From positions 59,125,952 to 59,189,951 of the forward strand of contig CM075941.1 in assembly GCA_038030265.1 (NCBI GenBank): a stretch of DNA of 64,000 bases, in the 5' to 3' direction. Below, piece by piece: positions 1 through 12,719 of the stretch. Numbering within the stretch: position 1 is the first letter of the stretch; every line of letters starts with the position of its first letter. Source of the stretch: Corythucha ciliata. Its lineage: Eukaryota > Arthropoda > Insecta > Hemiptera > Tingidae. The notes beneath the pieces are model-generated. The model was not told the origin of the DNA and did not search any database. It saw only the letters and a program-made list of their open reading frames with translations. The position numbers and the translations under genes were made by a program.

Positions 1-309
1 AAAATTGTCAACATACCAAAGAGAAAATCATCTTGCTTAGGAAAAAATCGGTAACCAAAAGTTGACTTAGATAATGACGACTAAAAAAACTTGACAACTT
101 CTTAAAGTAAGTTTAAAATAGAATATTTATAATCCCTTATCACAGTGGATTGAGATATTATAACACTCAGTCTCTTAAGTCTTTACAAAATTCTATACAG
201 AGTAAGCTGATTAATAATGGAGGGAAATAAACTAGAGGCATAGGTACCATACCAACCAGCAGCCTTAAATGGCTATAAAAAATTAAATGAACGAGCGATT
301 TCCTACCCT
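1..309. other. AT-rich flank, no gene seen
   Basis: AT-rich sequence with no coding signal. It lies beyond the C-terminal end of the reverse-strand Tigger-like remnant and may contain that element's 3' untranslated part. I could not identify a terminal inverted repeat here. Confidence 0.4.
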
Positions 310-2384
310 TTAACAAATCGTGATATTCTCTGGGAAAGAAATGGGAAAATGGTAGAATGACTGCTGCCTGCCAGCCCCCCCATTATACGAAGGCGGAGGC
401 AAGATCAGTTTACTTTCTCGTGGCAAAACTGTAGAAATATCACACTGATCAGGCAGAACAAATTTGTCAGTAAAAGTTTTACTTTTCCTTAAAAACATAA
501 CTCCTACTTGCCCGTCGGCATATTTTCTTGATACTTTACCCACGTAATAAATCACTCTTTTTATGAGATCGAACTCAACCAAAACGTAATCTCCTTCATT
601 GGGGAAAAGAGGAATGATCTGCGAGGAATGATATTGAATTGCTGTGGTCCTTTTCGTGTGTGCCCACAGTGTGGTCATCGTCATCCAAGTGATGAGTGAA
701 GTTTGGAGGCTCGTCATCTTCTCCACTGCTTTCTTCAAACAGCTTTCTATTTGCGCCCTTCTTTTTCTTCGACTGCACTTTTTTCTTTTTGAGTTGTGTC
801 TTGGCTTCAATTTCCTTCTTGTTAGGCGTATCTGTGGCAATCATGGACTTCCCCCTCTTTCTTTGTTGTCTCTTCCCGACTAAAGACACCCTTTTCGGAA
901 AACCATGAAAATCTTCTGGGCCCACGAAAGAGGTCGGATTTCCCGGCTCCTCCTGGTATTCCACACTATGCTGAAGGTGGGGTTAAATTATTGATGCCGC
1001 AGAGTTTTGGAAAAATCTGTTGTCGTCATGATCTGTGGACGTGGACGCTGATGTTCCAGCATGGGCCGCTGAAGGGTTATTCGATATTGGGTGAGGGGTT
1101 GGTGGTGGTGGTTCAACAAGCAGGGAGATCAGATCATCTGGCCTAGAGGATGATAGTTCAACAATTGGGGAGAACTGATCAGTTGGCCTTTGAGATGTTT
1201 GTTCATAACTAGGGGAAGGTTGATCATCTGGGAGTGGGCGGTCTGTCACCTGACTTGGAAGAAAGTCTGCGTCCGTGAAGATATCCCGATTGTACGGGTA
1301 AATTCCGCATTTACGAAAAGCGTTGGCAATCGTCGAACGGGTCATTGCAGTGTTGAATGCTGATCCAACGCACTCAGCTACGTTGTAAATTGAAAGGCGC
1401 TCACCAGGGTGTCGGCACAACCAGGATTTGACTGCGTGATCGTTGGCTACATTGAATGGCTTGAACACACCAACGTCCAAAGGCTGCAGTTTTGAAGAGA
1501 AATGAGGAGGTATGGTGAGAATAGTGATTCCATTATCCTTAGCCAGGTCTAACACCTCAATGGATAGATGGCTCTCATGATTGTCATATATCATCAAGGA
1601 GGCCCAATGTTCCTGGTGGTGCTTGATTCAACATCCAACTCTTAAACTTTCTTCTTGGAAAGACGATGACAGGAGGTAAGCAGTTGCCATCAGCTGCAAT
1701 GATCACACATGTTGTGACCAGAGTTCCGTTTTCTCCACTTGTCACAGATGACACTTGCTTGGTTCCCCTTTCTGCTATGACCTTCTGCTGAGTTTTAGCA
1801 TTTGTAGTCGTACTTGTCTCATCCAAATTGTATATCCTTGTTCCCTGGAGAAACCCTTGACCGCGAATAAGGACTTCTTCCAACAAATTGTAAAACATCT
1901 CCGCATTGTGGCGATTGAAAGCAATGGCCCCCGCCAGACTGCAGCATTCAGGAGTTCTCAAGGAAAGCTGAGGATTCCTCTTCATGAACCCATACGCCCA
2001 GTCTATACCTGCTTCCTCTGTGTTCTTCCATTGCTCTGGTATTTTCAATCGGTTTATGGTCGCCATCTGGAATGCAAGTTTCCTCACGTCATCCTTGGAG
2101 AGTCCATAAAACATTTTGCTGCATTTGATTACGTAATCAGCCAAGGACTTTTCCTGATCAGATGTGAATATTTTCCTCACTGAATAATTCGGTACCATGC
2201 GGACTTCATCATTTGGATCTTCTTTTTGTTTTTTAACATACCGTGCCAATGTTTGATGGGCAATACCGTATTTTGACGCTACTACCCTCAGGGATGAATC
2301 ATCCTCCAGGACCTCCTGTACAGCTGTCTTCATTGTGGCAGCTGTGAATATACCATGAGTGGTTTTTCTTTTAGGGTTTTTCAT
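310..2384 (-). pseudogene. Decayed pogo/Tigger-type DDE transposase
   Basis: Reverse-strand transposase of a Tc1/mariner-related pogo/Tigger element, which would cut and paste its own element. The first block (2384-1584) opens with a CENP-B-like helix-turn-helix (a run through RVVASKYGIAHQTLARYVKK) and a second DNA-binding segment, then the first catalytic aspartate in YNLDET. The second block (1597-983) has the second aspartate in YDNHESH and the third in LQPLDVGVFKP. Between the blocks the reading frame shifts, and the stretch that normally separates the first two catalytic regions is largely missing. A TAA at 983-985 interrupts the frame, which then continues through a lysine-rich linker (964 to about 620). 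A further shift leads into a C-terminal module around EGDYVLVEFD and YYVGKV, seen in many invertebrate Tigger-like proteins. Three or more lesions make it inactive. Confidence 0.85.
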
Positions 2385-3173
2385 CTAGAAAAAAAAAGAA
2401 CAAAATCGGTTCAGAGAGAAGAAAGCCATTGTTCCATTTAATAACTAAAAATGTTCTAAATAATTCACCTGCATAATAATGTAACAAATCACTGAGAAAT
2501 GCACAATAACCAGAGAACTACATCGTAACAACTACTACTTACAATAATAATAACCTATTATTAATTAACAACACTATTTAGCAGAAGCTAAACAACTTGA
2601 GCATAATGATTCCTAGGAATGGGGAACAATGAGACAGTGGCAAAAGATGTCTCACTGTTGCCGTCTCAGTGTTCCCCAAAGGCTCTTTTTCCAAATATAT
2701 TGGATTTCCATTTGAATGAGAGGGGCTGCATAGATGGCTTTGATGCCAAAATAAAGTTGATAACATCAGAATCACTGTTAAAAAGTTTCAATCTTATGAA
2801 AGCAACTAAATCCTACTTTAGTTAGGTTGGAAAATTTTGAAAAAAAAGACATTTTCTTTACCTTGAAACTGGGATATGCTTCCACAACACCTACACTGCG
2901 CGGGAACTGGCACCTCACTGTTGACAATCGTGCACAAGGTCAAGTAGTTCATAAAAATCATGCTTGGAGGCGTTTTGCTTCGCTCGTTAGAGGTCATTTG
3001 CGCAGTTCAATAGACGATTTCCACGCATGCGCTCTCCAGTCCTACTTTAACAGTTTTGCAACCCGCTTAGGCCAGGTTATGGGTTACTCTTGTCTTGTGC
3101 TGTGTAAAGTGAATTTATTTTTCTCTCATTCCCGTCAAACTAAAACCACATTTGCAGTTATTCAATTCTGATT
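2385..3173. other. Non-coding flank with one imperfect palindrome
   Basis: No coding signal. It contains an imperfect palindrome at 2621-2677 whose outer arms (GGGGAACAATGAGAC and GTCTCAGTGTTCCCC) match at 14 of 15 positions. The stretch probably holds the 5' untranslated part of the Tigger-like element, but I found no clear terminal repeat. Confidence 0.35.
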
Positions 3174-3710
3174 TTATTCTTCAGCCTCCGTCTCACGAAA
3201 CGTATCGATGAAAACTCGTCGTTCCGGGGGCACCTTAACATGAAGTCCCATCATAGTTGCGCATTTATCACACTCCTTCACGTGTACTTTCTCTTCACTT
3301 TTTTTGGGACGTTTTCAGTCAAGTGCCGGTAAGGTTGAGGGAAAGGGATAAATTTAGTAGCTGGGTCAAAACCAGGTCGACCCGTAATGGAAGAACTCTT
3401 ACAGTCACTGAAGCAGCAATAGTATCGCATTGATCATCAGAAATATTTCCATCTGCGTCATTCCCTTTCGCACACATCATCTCCTCAACCGGCATCAATG
3501 CCTTTCCTTCAAAATTTAAGCCAGCAGATCGCAAATCAGTTTTTACTTCAAGTGCTGTGGATTTATTTTCTCAGGCAGCGAGGTTAGAAATCCCTTAATT
3601 TCACAATTTTCCTCGGACAGAACATTAATTTTGCCCTGAAGAACAAGATTATTTTTACTTACTGCCTCGAGCTCAGACACTACAACACTCAGTATGGCAG
3701 ACTTTTAATT
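3174..3710 (-). pseudogene. Unrecognised coding remnant with coiled-coil-like start
   Basis: Reading the reverse strand from about 3700, there is a leucine/glutamate-rich segment that looks like a short coiled coil (SELEAVSKNN then LSEENCEIKG), ending at a stop after about 60 codons. A second frame follows (3534-3319). A third frame ends at a stop at 3174-3176 and has a CDKC motif close to its end, then VPPERRVFIDTF. The way plausible protein passes between frames suggests a decayed gene. A non-LTR ORF1 or a transposon accessory protein is possible. I do not recognise the family. Confidence 0.3.
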
Positions 3711-3724
3711 TTGGTGGCGCATGA

Positions 3725-6200
3725 GGCAGGCCTCACAAAATCGCAAAACTTTATTGTACAGACTGGCAATGAGTGCATGCTCCTCGACGTCCGAAATGTG
3801 AAACGTTTTATCGCAAAATCCTCTACAAACCAAGGTGTATTCACTGCTACGACAAATTATTATTACACCGAGCACACAGAGAACTTTGCTGGTCCGCCAT
3901 CTTATCTTAGAGCTCTAAAATAAGATTGATGTACACTAAAACGCTCGTTGCACTAAAATACGCTCTAAAGCGCGCCTACACCGTTCATACTTCAATGGTA
4001 AAAAATTTTGTCTTACTCGTCCGATTGACCATTTCAGGCTTGAAGTGAACATTCCGTTTTATATCACTCGCACTTGTGTCAAAACGATCGAGCCTTCTTA
4101 CTTACTATGAGACCCTCTCTCACATTAATTACCTACCTATAACGAAGTTGCATAGTTTCTCAAGGAAGAGCTTTGTCTTAAGACTGCTTAAACTCTCGTC
4201 ACTTGTTAAATTGATTAATACGACTTTGCATAACTGTTACCCACCTCACCTCTCTCATCCAAAAGCCTTCAGGTAATTCATGAGCTTCCACTCATCGCCC
4301 GGGGGCTTATTCCAGTTTGCTAATGCCAACTTCCATGCATTATTACCTATTAAGATAGACCGCAGGGCTGTGTGGAAGGGGTAAAATATCACACTGTTTT
4401 GGTTGGTTGATGTTGGTTTGAAAGGGTCGCATGAGGGTTTTAATTGAATCTTTGGGTATGTGTCAGTCAGATACAAGTTTCTTGGGGTTCACTTGAACCT
4501 TTACTGAAAGATATTTGAAATTATGTGAAAATCGTCTTGGCGGTTTGCTATATAGAAAGCTTTTTAACATTGTTGTATTTTACCACTAACACTTTGATCA
4601 TACCCTAGGGTAAACCAAGCGTGAAAACTCAAAGTCATTGTTGAATACTTCCTTTAAAGCCCTCTAAAATTGGCATTGAGGGGGGGGGTGGGGGGCAAAT
4701 AGCGAAGAGTATAGGATAGGAGTTACAGCCGAGTAGTTTCAAGTGAAGAGTTGGGCAAACACTTGTAACACACAATAAGGACGGCTTGTAGAAGCACCTA
4801 ATGAAGCCAAAGCCGCAATATTCACAGTGCCTAACAAAAGTGATTTCATCCCTTTTCTCCCTGGGGTTTTAAGCCTTTCTGCAAGCCTTTCCCTCAAGTT
4901 TAATATTCGGCTTATTGAAGTTTCTCCCGGAGTTCTTGTTCTACCAGGGATTTTCTCTTTTTTTTTCCTATTTTTTTTTTTAAGGGGGAGAAAAATTGAC
5001 CATCTGCCGGCCGCAAGCAAGGAAATCGTGTGGTCGGTGAAGTTTTCTCTTTTAATACAACGAACTTTGAATAACACCGCACAAAAAATGTAACGTGAAC
5101 TTTGTAATTAGTCTCTTCAGAAATGATTTATAAAGAATGTGGCGAATCGTTTCACGGGCGACGAAGGTTTTTACACCCTTAGCGTTGACGCAAAACCCCT
5201 GGAGCAAATAAGAGTAACAATAACCGCGCATTAGGGGAGAAATAAGGTGAAACAATAATTGCTTGTTTTATACAGAAGCGCAACGCAAAAATAATAAAAG
5301 AACCGCCTACGGGGCCTATTTTTAGATCAATAGAAACGCTCAAGAAGCTTTTTCAAAAGACTGTCATAGCCTCGAGCTATTCCATCTCTTTCAAATTGCA
5401 TTTTCCCCACACCGTGAGGGTTTTCAAGTTTTTTAGGAGTAAGGAAAGTCTGATTTTCTTGACAGAGCTAGGAAATTAACGCTTTATAATTTTTGCTGTG
5501 AACGGAATTTATGTTATATTTTACTTGTATTAAATAAATAACACGTTAATTAACAACTACTCACCGCAAAAAGTTTTGATGTCGCCGTTATTTATCGTTT
5601 CTTTCGCTCTGTTTTATGTACGCTCACCCCCCTCCTGCCTTTTCATTGACACAGTTGGTGACAATCTCCACTTCCCTCCACGAGTTACAATGTCGCGCAA
5701 GGAAAGTTTCAAAACCAATTTAAACACCGTCATTGTCCATCTCACGCTTCAATCGCTTCCTGTTTCAGACAGGCTGTGACTACACCTATATACCGAGTTG
5801 GATGAAACACCATTACCATGTAAATAACTCAATCATAAAAGGACAGCCTTCGATATTATGAGATGGTTAAAACACACGTACACGTAGTTTGACACTAATT
5901 GGATGAAAATCTATATAAAATAATTATTATAGCCTATACGCGTAAGTTAAATTTTTGATTTCACTCCCCGCTTTTGTTTTCTGGATGTCTACAGAAGTGA
6001 TTGGGTCGTTTTTCAAATAACTGACCTGACGTTTTGTAGATAGTAGTCCAGCGCAGTAAAGTATACCACAAGGCTTCTAAGTAATCCTGGGTTTGCCTAA
6101 CAAAACGACTGAACCGAACTTAGTTTTTCCCACCCTTGTGAGCTGGTGAACGGATGAACAAGTCCACGAGGAGCTTTGAAATCAAATTGGATTCAATTTT
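3725..6200. other. Intergenic or decayed sequence, no gene seen
   Basis: About 2.5 kb with only short chance reading frames and no domain signature on either strand. It includes a G-rich homopolymer tract near 4681-4697 and T-runs near 4960-4981. I see no tRNA-like clover, no terminal repeats and no splice-linked coding pattern. Confidence 0.4.
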
Positions 6201-6417
6201 TCTTTGGTTCGACTTTTGTGGTCAAGGCTTGTTATGGTTAGAGCTTTTTGTGGTTAGAGCATTTTGTGGTTTGAGCATTTTCGTCAAAGTCAAATACCTC
6301 GACGTGTGGCTCTCCCCAACGTTACAAGCAGGTCCACACATGAACGGGTCAGTGGCGTCCCACGCCTGCGCATTTGTCCTCGGGGTAGGGGGGGGGAATC
6401 AGATTGAAATCTCGTTG

Positions 6418-8571
6418 CAGGGATGGCAAGGGGGTAATTTCACCCTAAGTCTCAGCATAAACAAGAAATATAATATTATTTAGCCTCTTCCTTATTTTAG
6501 CCACAAACCACCGCTATTTCACCTTTTCTAACCACCAATTAGCGCTTACGACCAGTTTAAGCCACGAATTTCTCAATTTCAGCCATGAATGAGTGCTTTT
6601 TGTCAACTTTACCTGCAGATTAGCGCTTGTCTCAATTTTGGGCCGCGTGTATCGTTCTTCTTAATTTCAGCCGCGGATTAGCGGTTTTGGCCCCTCCCCC
6701 CATAGATATTGAATTTGCTCATTTTCCCAACTTTAGCAGCAATGTGAACGACGTTTTCCTTCAATTCCTTCAATTTTTCAGCAGGGGATTAGCACTTTTT
6801 TCAGTTTAAGTTAAACATTACGTTTTTCTTAAGTGTTTTCCTAATAAATTAACCTCGAAATAGAGGGCTTTTCACAAATTAGGATTTTTTTGGTTCTCCA
6901 TGAGCAATTTGTCTCAGTTTCACCATCGAATTTGCGGATTTTTCACCCATTGCCATAAATTGCCGCTTTTTCTCAATTTGTGCCTCAGAAGTTGCCTTCA
7001 GAAAACTCAGTTTTCACGTAAATTATAATTTTTCTCTATTTGAGCGAATTAGAGTTTTGCGCAATTTCAGCTGTAAATTGTCGTTTTTTGTTTGTTTTTT
7101 GTTTTTTTTCATTTTTAGCCGTGAATTAGCACTTTTTCTACATTTAGCCTCAAAATAACCTTTGAACTCTCTTAATTTTGACCAGACTAATTATATATTT
7201 TCTAAATGTTATGAGCAAATGAGTGGGTTTTTCACATTTCAGCACCGAATTAGCAATTTAATGTATAGATTATTGGTTCTTCTTAGTTCCAACCAGTGGA
7301 CCAGCGTTGTTTTTACTTATAGCCGTGCAGATATTTCAAGTTTTTTGAATTTTAGCTACAAAGTTGCCTTTAGAAGGCGCTTATTTAAATTACAAATTTC
7401 AAATTTCACCACGCTTTATCCGAAAATTATTGATGTTCCTCGATTTTAGCAGCGAATTTGCGCTTTTTCTACATTTTAGCAGCGTATAGTAGCGTTCCCA
7501 AGCCTTGCATTAACCGAATTTTATCGATTTTTGCCAAGAATTGGTGTTTTCCTATAATTAAGCTGCAAAAATCTGCTCATTTTTGCAGAGGATTATCACT
7601 TCTTCTCAATATGAACCGAAAATGAGCGTTTTTCTTTTGTAGCCGGGCTAATTAGTGATTTTCTTCATTTGTATCCGCGAATTAACGTTTTTCCTCGACT
7701 TTATACCTGCACATTACAAATTAGCGATTTTTCGCAATTTCAGTTGTGAATTTGCTATTTTTGCCATATTTTTACCTGAAAGCGTCTTTATTTGGTCAAT
7801 ATTATACGTGTTATCTCAATTTTAACCACGGGGTTGGTCCAAAAACAACCCTTTTGCGTTGATTTCCACAATTTATTCGTAGAATGGCAACCATGCACCG
7901 CGAATTGGCGTTTTTTCTCAATTTTAGTCTGGAAGCTACGTTGCAAGACCATGAATCAGCGGGTTTTCGCAGTTGTAATCACGAATATTAACCGTTTTTT
8001 TCAATTTTTTGCTTGAGGACCTAAAGAAACTGGGGACACGGTGTATTTTCTCTTTTTAGACGTAAATTTTCCTGAAGATAGCGCGAATTTTCTCAATTTG
8101 AGCCACTAGATTAGCGCTTTCGGGAGCTCAATCGAATATTTTGCCCACAGTCTTTGCTGCTATCACTTGCAACGTTATGTTCTCCATCAGACCGGATAAA
8201 TTGAAATTCGTAGAAAGTAGTCAAATAGCTGTCCAACCGTCCGATCTCTTCACATACGTAAAAATAAAATTGCCCCCGAGAAGGGGCCCGTCTGATCCGG
8301 AGCGGTTCCTCCTACCTCGGTAAGCTACTGCGTGGGGTCTGAAGTCCAAGGAAGCAGCTGGAAGCATGCGGACCTTTTCGGTCTGCTCAAAGTCGAGAAA
8401 ATCTGCTAAAACTAACTTCAACGAGAAATACTCATTTTTGGAGATTTATGGATTTTGATTTTATGGTGTTCTTGAGAGTAGAGCGTTGGTACTAGTGTCG
8501 CTTCGTTCGTACACTTGTAACTCTGGGGAGGGGGATCTATCCTCCATATTCCCCCCGTACCTACGCCCCTG
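6418..8571 (+). mobile_element. hAT-like non-autonomous element with minisatellite body (copy 1)
   Basis: The left end starts CAGGGATGGCAAGGGGG and the right end, read on the reverse strand, starts CAGGGGCGTAGGTACGGGG, both typical of hAT-type termini. A second copy lies inverted at 51456-53741. Comparing the two fixes the boundaries, because identity stops exactly at these CAGGG termini on both sides. The body is mostly a degenerate ~30-bp tandem repeat (6485-8120) followed by a unique 450-bp right part. No transposase is encoded, so movement would need a hAT enzyme in trans. I do not see an 8-bp target duplication (left flank TCTCGTTG, right flank GAACGGGT), so one flank may have been rearranged. 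The superfamily call rests on the termini alone. Confidence 0.65.
6485..8120 (+). repeat. Degenerate ~30-bp minisatellite array A
   Basis: Irregular tandem units approximating GAATTAGCG, a T-run, CTCAATTTTAG, then CCGC. Spacing is roughly 28-35 nt and divergence is high. The same motif recurs at 16805-17950, 36290-36930 and 49715-51440 in this orientation, and at 21125-21830 and 51945-53690 in reverse. Confidence 0.8.
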
Positions 8572-8589
8572 GAACGGGTTACGCATAAA

Positions 8590-9190
8590 GCTGCAGCGAA
8601 TTGCGCAGAAACCTGGTCTCCAAACTGATGGAGACCATCGCTCGGCTTCAGGACCCTCAAACCATGACGGGACCCGTAATCAAAGATGGCTTTACAAAGA
8701 CTATGGCAACAGCACTGGGACACGGGCACTATAGCTCGACACACCCACAGCCTTCTCCCGACTGTAGCAGGACGACTCCAGACGAGGTTGGAGGGCGGCA
8801 TTCCTTCGCGGCGCGACGTCCCAAATCGTTACTGGTCACGGTGCCTTTAACAGTCGCCTACACTTTTTTCCACCGACGTGACTCCCTCCTACTGTGCCCC
8901 TGTGCAGAACTAGTCGACGAGACGGCCTCCCATGTACTATTCGATTGTCACCTGTACAACGACGTCCGCACAGCCACTGACATTGGCAGTGATTTCACCA
9001 TTACCACTCGCGAGGAAACTCGACGGCTCGCACGCTTCTCCCAGGGGCCTGGACCAACCGCAGAAAAGATCTCTGGCGGCCAAACACATCACAATGTAGC
9101 TGTTAAATCCGCTCTTCTCAGATCCGCCATCCGACCACCTGATTGCACCTCTGTAAAACGCCCACCTTCATGGGGTCCGCACGTGTGACC
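8590..9190 (+). pseudogene. C-terminal remnant of an R1/I-type non-LTR retrotransposon ORF2
   Basis: Remnant of the region downstream of the reverse transcriptase. One frame (about 8688-8830) has the W-rich segment LQRLWQQHWDTG and THSLLPTV typical of R1/I-type ORF2 tails. After a frameshift, the frame at 8840-9188 carries the cysteine-histidine cluster CPCAELVDETASHVLFDC, the putative zinc-binding motif that closes such proteins. The RT core is absent. The fragment directly abuts the right end of the hAT-like element at 8571, which may have removed or displaced its upstream part. It cannot function alone. Confidence 0.65.
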
Positions 9191-9829
9191 GTCTGACAAC
9201 ATCCAACGGTCGAAAACCCGGTATTGCACGTGTCGGACCATCCCACGTTGTACGGCGATTGTCGTCTTCTCACATTTGGGAAAGGGTCACATTAATGACC
9301 AAAACTCATTAGACCCAGGGACAGGACACAAATCGGGTTAGAGCAGTTTGTGTTTAGAGGTTTTTGTGGTTTGAGCATTATGTGGTTCATGGAAGTATGT
9401 TATGGTCAAGTGTCTGTCGACACAGGACGGCACGAGGCAGCTCATCGATTGGAATTGAAACCAACCCACGTTCACACCTCCGAGCAGACATGCCCTTATC
9501 ATCTCTCCCTACATCTTGAGAGTAGACTGGAGAACTTGACAGAGCAAACATCCGTATTGTGCCAATCCCACTAAGTTGGTCTTTTGAAAGCGCGTAGTTT
9601 GTGTTAGACCTTGGACGAGTAAGGACTCCGTCAGGACCAAGCGCCTTATATCAAGCGATAAGTTTTTGTTTTTTGTCGTTTTTCCCCTCGTTAAAGGGGC
9701 TTTTCCTTTTTTTCTTTTTAAACTAATCATTTCATTTATCTTTACGAGGAATCTCTAATTTAATTTATTTTTATTTTTTGTGCTTTCCCCTAAGCACAGT
9801 ATCAATTAACGTGCTCTTCCACCCCCACG
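9191..9829. other. Short non-coding stretch before the I-type LINE
   Basis: No coding signal. A short motif around TTTTGTGGTTTGAGCATT at 9340-9400 also occurs at 6225-6290, so the block from 6290 to 9340 may be inserted between two copies of one repeat. The last part probably includes the 5' UTR of the I-type LINE. Confidence 0.4.
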
Positions 9830-10870
9830 ATGGGGGAAGAGACGGATGGTGATGGAGGGGGGAATTCCCAGTTTTCGGAGGGTATGGACGTGGTTGACTC
9901 AAACGTCATAAGAAAAATAAATAACGAGAGAGTTCAATTATTATTTCGCCAAGAGGATTCCGGGCCGTTCAAAATTTATCTAGAAAGCCTGAATGCGGAA
10001 AAAGAGGGTGCGGGACGTATACATCCTGTGTCGATTGGAAAAATGACCTTTGATCCCTTACCCGAGGTTTCAGATGTTATTTCAATCAAAACACAAGGGC
10101 GCAACAGGATCGTAATAGAAGTAAACAACTACGTATCTGCAAATAAATTGGTAGGAAACGAGGTATTCCGAAATAAAGGGTTCAAAACTTATATCGCGGG
10201 TTTCTTAGTGCAACGCCGAGGAATAATTAGAGGTGTGGATAAAGAAGTGAGCGAAGAAGAAATAAAGAAAGTGATTCGAGGGCCTACAGGAAACAACTTT
10301 TGAAAATTTTTCAGTAAAAAGACCGTCGAACAGAGGATTATTCCGGTAAAAGCGTACTGATCCCAACTTTTTCTGTTTCATTCAATATTAAGGGACAGAC
10401 TCTGCCCCCCTACGTCCTTATTCATTACGTAGTTTGCAAACTGGATCCCTTCATCCAGAGAGTCGTGCATTGCAATAAATGCTTGCGCTACGGTCATTAC
10501 CAAGACCAATGTAAAGGTGCGGTAAGGTGCAGCAAGTGCGGAGAAGCCCATGAGTTAAGTAAATGTAACGCGGAAGATAAAAGTTGCGTTCATTGCAAAG
10601 GCTCACATCTCGCTACTGAAAGGAATAATTGTCCCCAATTCTTAAAAGAAAAAAACATTAAACAAATCATGAGCGAAAGCAATGTCTCATACCATGAAGC
10701 AAAATCCGCTTTGAACGGCCAATCATTTGCGGCAAATCTGAGGCCTCCGCCCATTAATAATTTCTTTTCTTTCCCCTCTCTCGACCATAGCATTTCCATC
10801 TCCAATAGAAAAACTGCTTCTTCAAGCTCTTTTCCGCGAACCTTCAAACGCGCACGAGACATACCACCGA
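9830..10870 (+). pseudogene. LINE ORF1 (gag-like, zinc knuckles), frameshifted
   Basis: RNA-binding ORF1 protein that would coat the LINE transcript. It starts at an ATG (9830) with an acidic, glycine-rich leader, then a basic RNA-binding-like domain up to about 10303, where a frameshift occurs. The following frame, readable from about 10370, holds GQTLPPYV, then three cysteine-histidine knuckles: CNKCLRYGHYQDQC, CSKCGEAHELSKC and CVHCKGSHLATERNNC. This layout (PYV strand, short linker, CCHC series) is typical of I and Jockey ORF1. The frame runs on without a stop into the endonuclease of ORF2, so the usual inter-ORF gap has been lost or the two are naturally continuous. Confidence 0.75.
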
Positions 10871-10879
10871 CATCAGTAG

Positions 10880-12368
10880 CAACCCCACAAAATATAAATA
10901 TTGTGAATGCCAGATCCTTAGCAGCAAAAATGGAAGAACTAGAGAATTTCCTCCTAAGCAACAATGTTCAAATCGCTACAATTTCGGAAACTTGGTTTAA
11001 ACCAAATAAGTCCTATAATATAAAAGATTACTACATCCTTAAATAGGACAGATTGGACGGAAGAGCCGGAGTGGCCATCATAATCAGTAACAATATTCCG
11101 TTTAAAACTATTCGCAATTTCCCTTCGATAGATGGACTAATGGTAGCGGGTATTTCTATTGAACTGAACACGTGATCCACGCTTAACATCGTATCAATTT
11201 ATAACAGTCCAACTAATCAGCTGTCCCAACGCCAATGGGAGATTTTTTTCAAAAGTGTCACGGCTCCCGTTTTATTCCTGGGGGATTTCAATTGTAATAA
11301 TAGAGCATTCGGCTCCAGTTTCTCGCAGCCCAAGGGCAGACACTTATTGGAAGCGGCTCATGAAGCTAATTTAATTTTCCTTAACGATGGTTCAGCTACT
11401 TTTATCAATCATTTCAACAATACCATCAAATCAGCTCTAGATATATCCTTTTGCAGCCCTAGTGTAGCACCGAATTTCACATGGGCCCTATTATTATTTC
11501 CTCCTCGTTTAAAATTAAGAACCGATCCAACAGAAAATCTCTGAAAAGATGGATCGACAGTAGAGCGAATTGGGATGAATTCAGAAACTGCTTGATTAAC
11601 GACGCTAACCGGGCGGGTATTAATTCATATGAAGACTTCCAACAATCCTTGAAGCATGCCTGCGACAGTGCTCTACCAAAATACGATCCGAATAACAAAA
11701 AAAACTATACAATATGGTGGAATGAAGACTGTTCCGCTGCAAAAAAAGCACAGAGTCAATGCACTTCGTGCATATCGGAATACTCCTTCAATGAGTACAT
11801 TCATGGAGCTTAAAAGAACTAGTGCTGTGGCAAAACGCATTGTAAAGCAAGCGAAGAGACAATCGTGGAGAGCTTTCTGTGAGCAGCTCAACGGCAGCTT
11901 TCCTATAGGGGATATATGGAAGAGAATAAAACATCTCAAAAAACCAGTTTCTGAAATCAACCCCCCTACCTACAAAGGAGACTGGTGCTATGAATTTTTA
12001 TGTAAATTAACTCCCGACTACGTCCCTGAGCCGCTTCCGGATAGCACCTATATCCCAAATCCAAATTGCTTCCTAACAAGTGAATTTACGATCAAAGAAG
12101 TAGACCTGGCAATAAAAAAGTCAAAAAACGCCTCACCTGGACTTGACCAAATAACATATCCGATTCTGAATAACTGTCCCACCTCAACCAAACAACTCTT
12201 AACGAACCTTTTCAATAATGTTTGGGAAAGCGGCATTTTTCCTGGCAGTTGGAAAGAATATTTGATTTATCCCCTTCTAAAACCGAACAGAACCCCTAAC
12301 CACTCCGACTCGTACCGTCCGATCTCTCTGTCGTCTTGCATTGCCAAAACATTCGAGAGGGTCCTCAT
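10880..12368 (+). pseudogene. LINE ORF2 part 1: endonuclease and N-terminal RT
   Basis: The endonuclease that would nick target DNA begins near NARSLAAKMEELENFL and has ISETWF. A TAG at 11044-11046 interrupts it. In shifted frames it continues through GVAIIIS, the catalytic-type FLGDFNCNN and a SALDISF segment. Next comes the linker with WWNEDCSAAKKAQ, a frameshift near 11700-11810, and the RT fingers, including KNASPGLDQITYPIL and SYRPISLSS. The frame is cut within the first RT block at 12368 by the GAGACC-rich insertion. Several frameshifts show that decay is not limited to the insertions. Confidence 0.75.
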
Positions 12369-12719
12369 ATAGTGATGCACGAGACCGAGACGAGACCATA
12401 ATTTCTGGAGCGAGACCGAGACGAGACCACTATTTTCGAGACGAGACCGAGACCGAGACTGGTCTCGGTCTCGAAATTACAAGAATGAAAAAAAATGATG
12501 GCTCATTTATGAATACAGAACATTTTAACAATGAAATGACCTTGTTTCATGCCGAGACGGCTATTGTGTTATGGGCCTCCTCCTCCGGGCTGTGGTGGAT
12601 CCAAGGGGTGGACCTATCCCCCACCCGCCCTAACGCACAAAATGACATAAAATAATGGGGAAAAATTTACTTTTTGTAAAATTATCATAGGAATCACGCA
12701 CATTTCTTCTTCTTTCAGG

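Noticed and set aside
4739..5093. Overlapping open frames on both strands
   Set aside because: No motif in either, low-complexity T-run content, and no gene signals.
6485..8120. Regularly spaced repeats resembling a CRISPR array
   Set aside because: Units are highly diverged, spacers are also repetitive, there are no cas genes, and the surroundings are eukaryotic transposons.
8418..8801. Reverse-strand 127-codon frame
   Set aside because: Antisense to the R1-like remnant and the hAT-like right end; no independent evidence.
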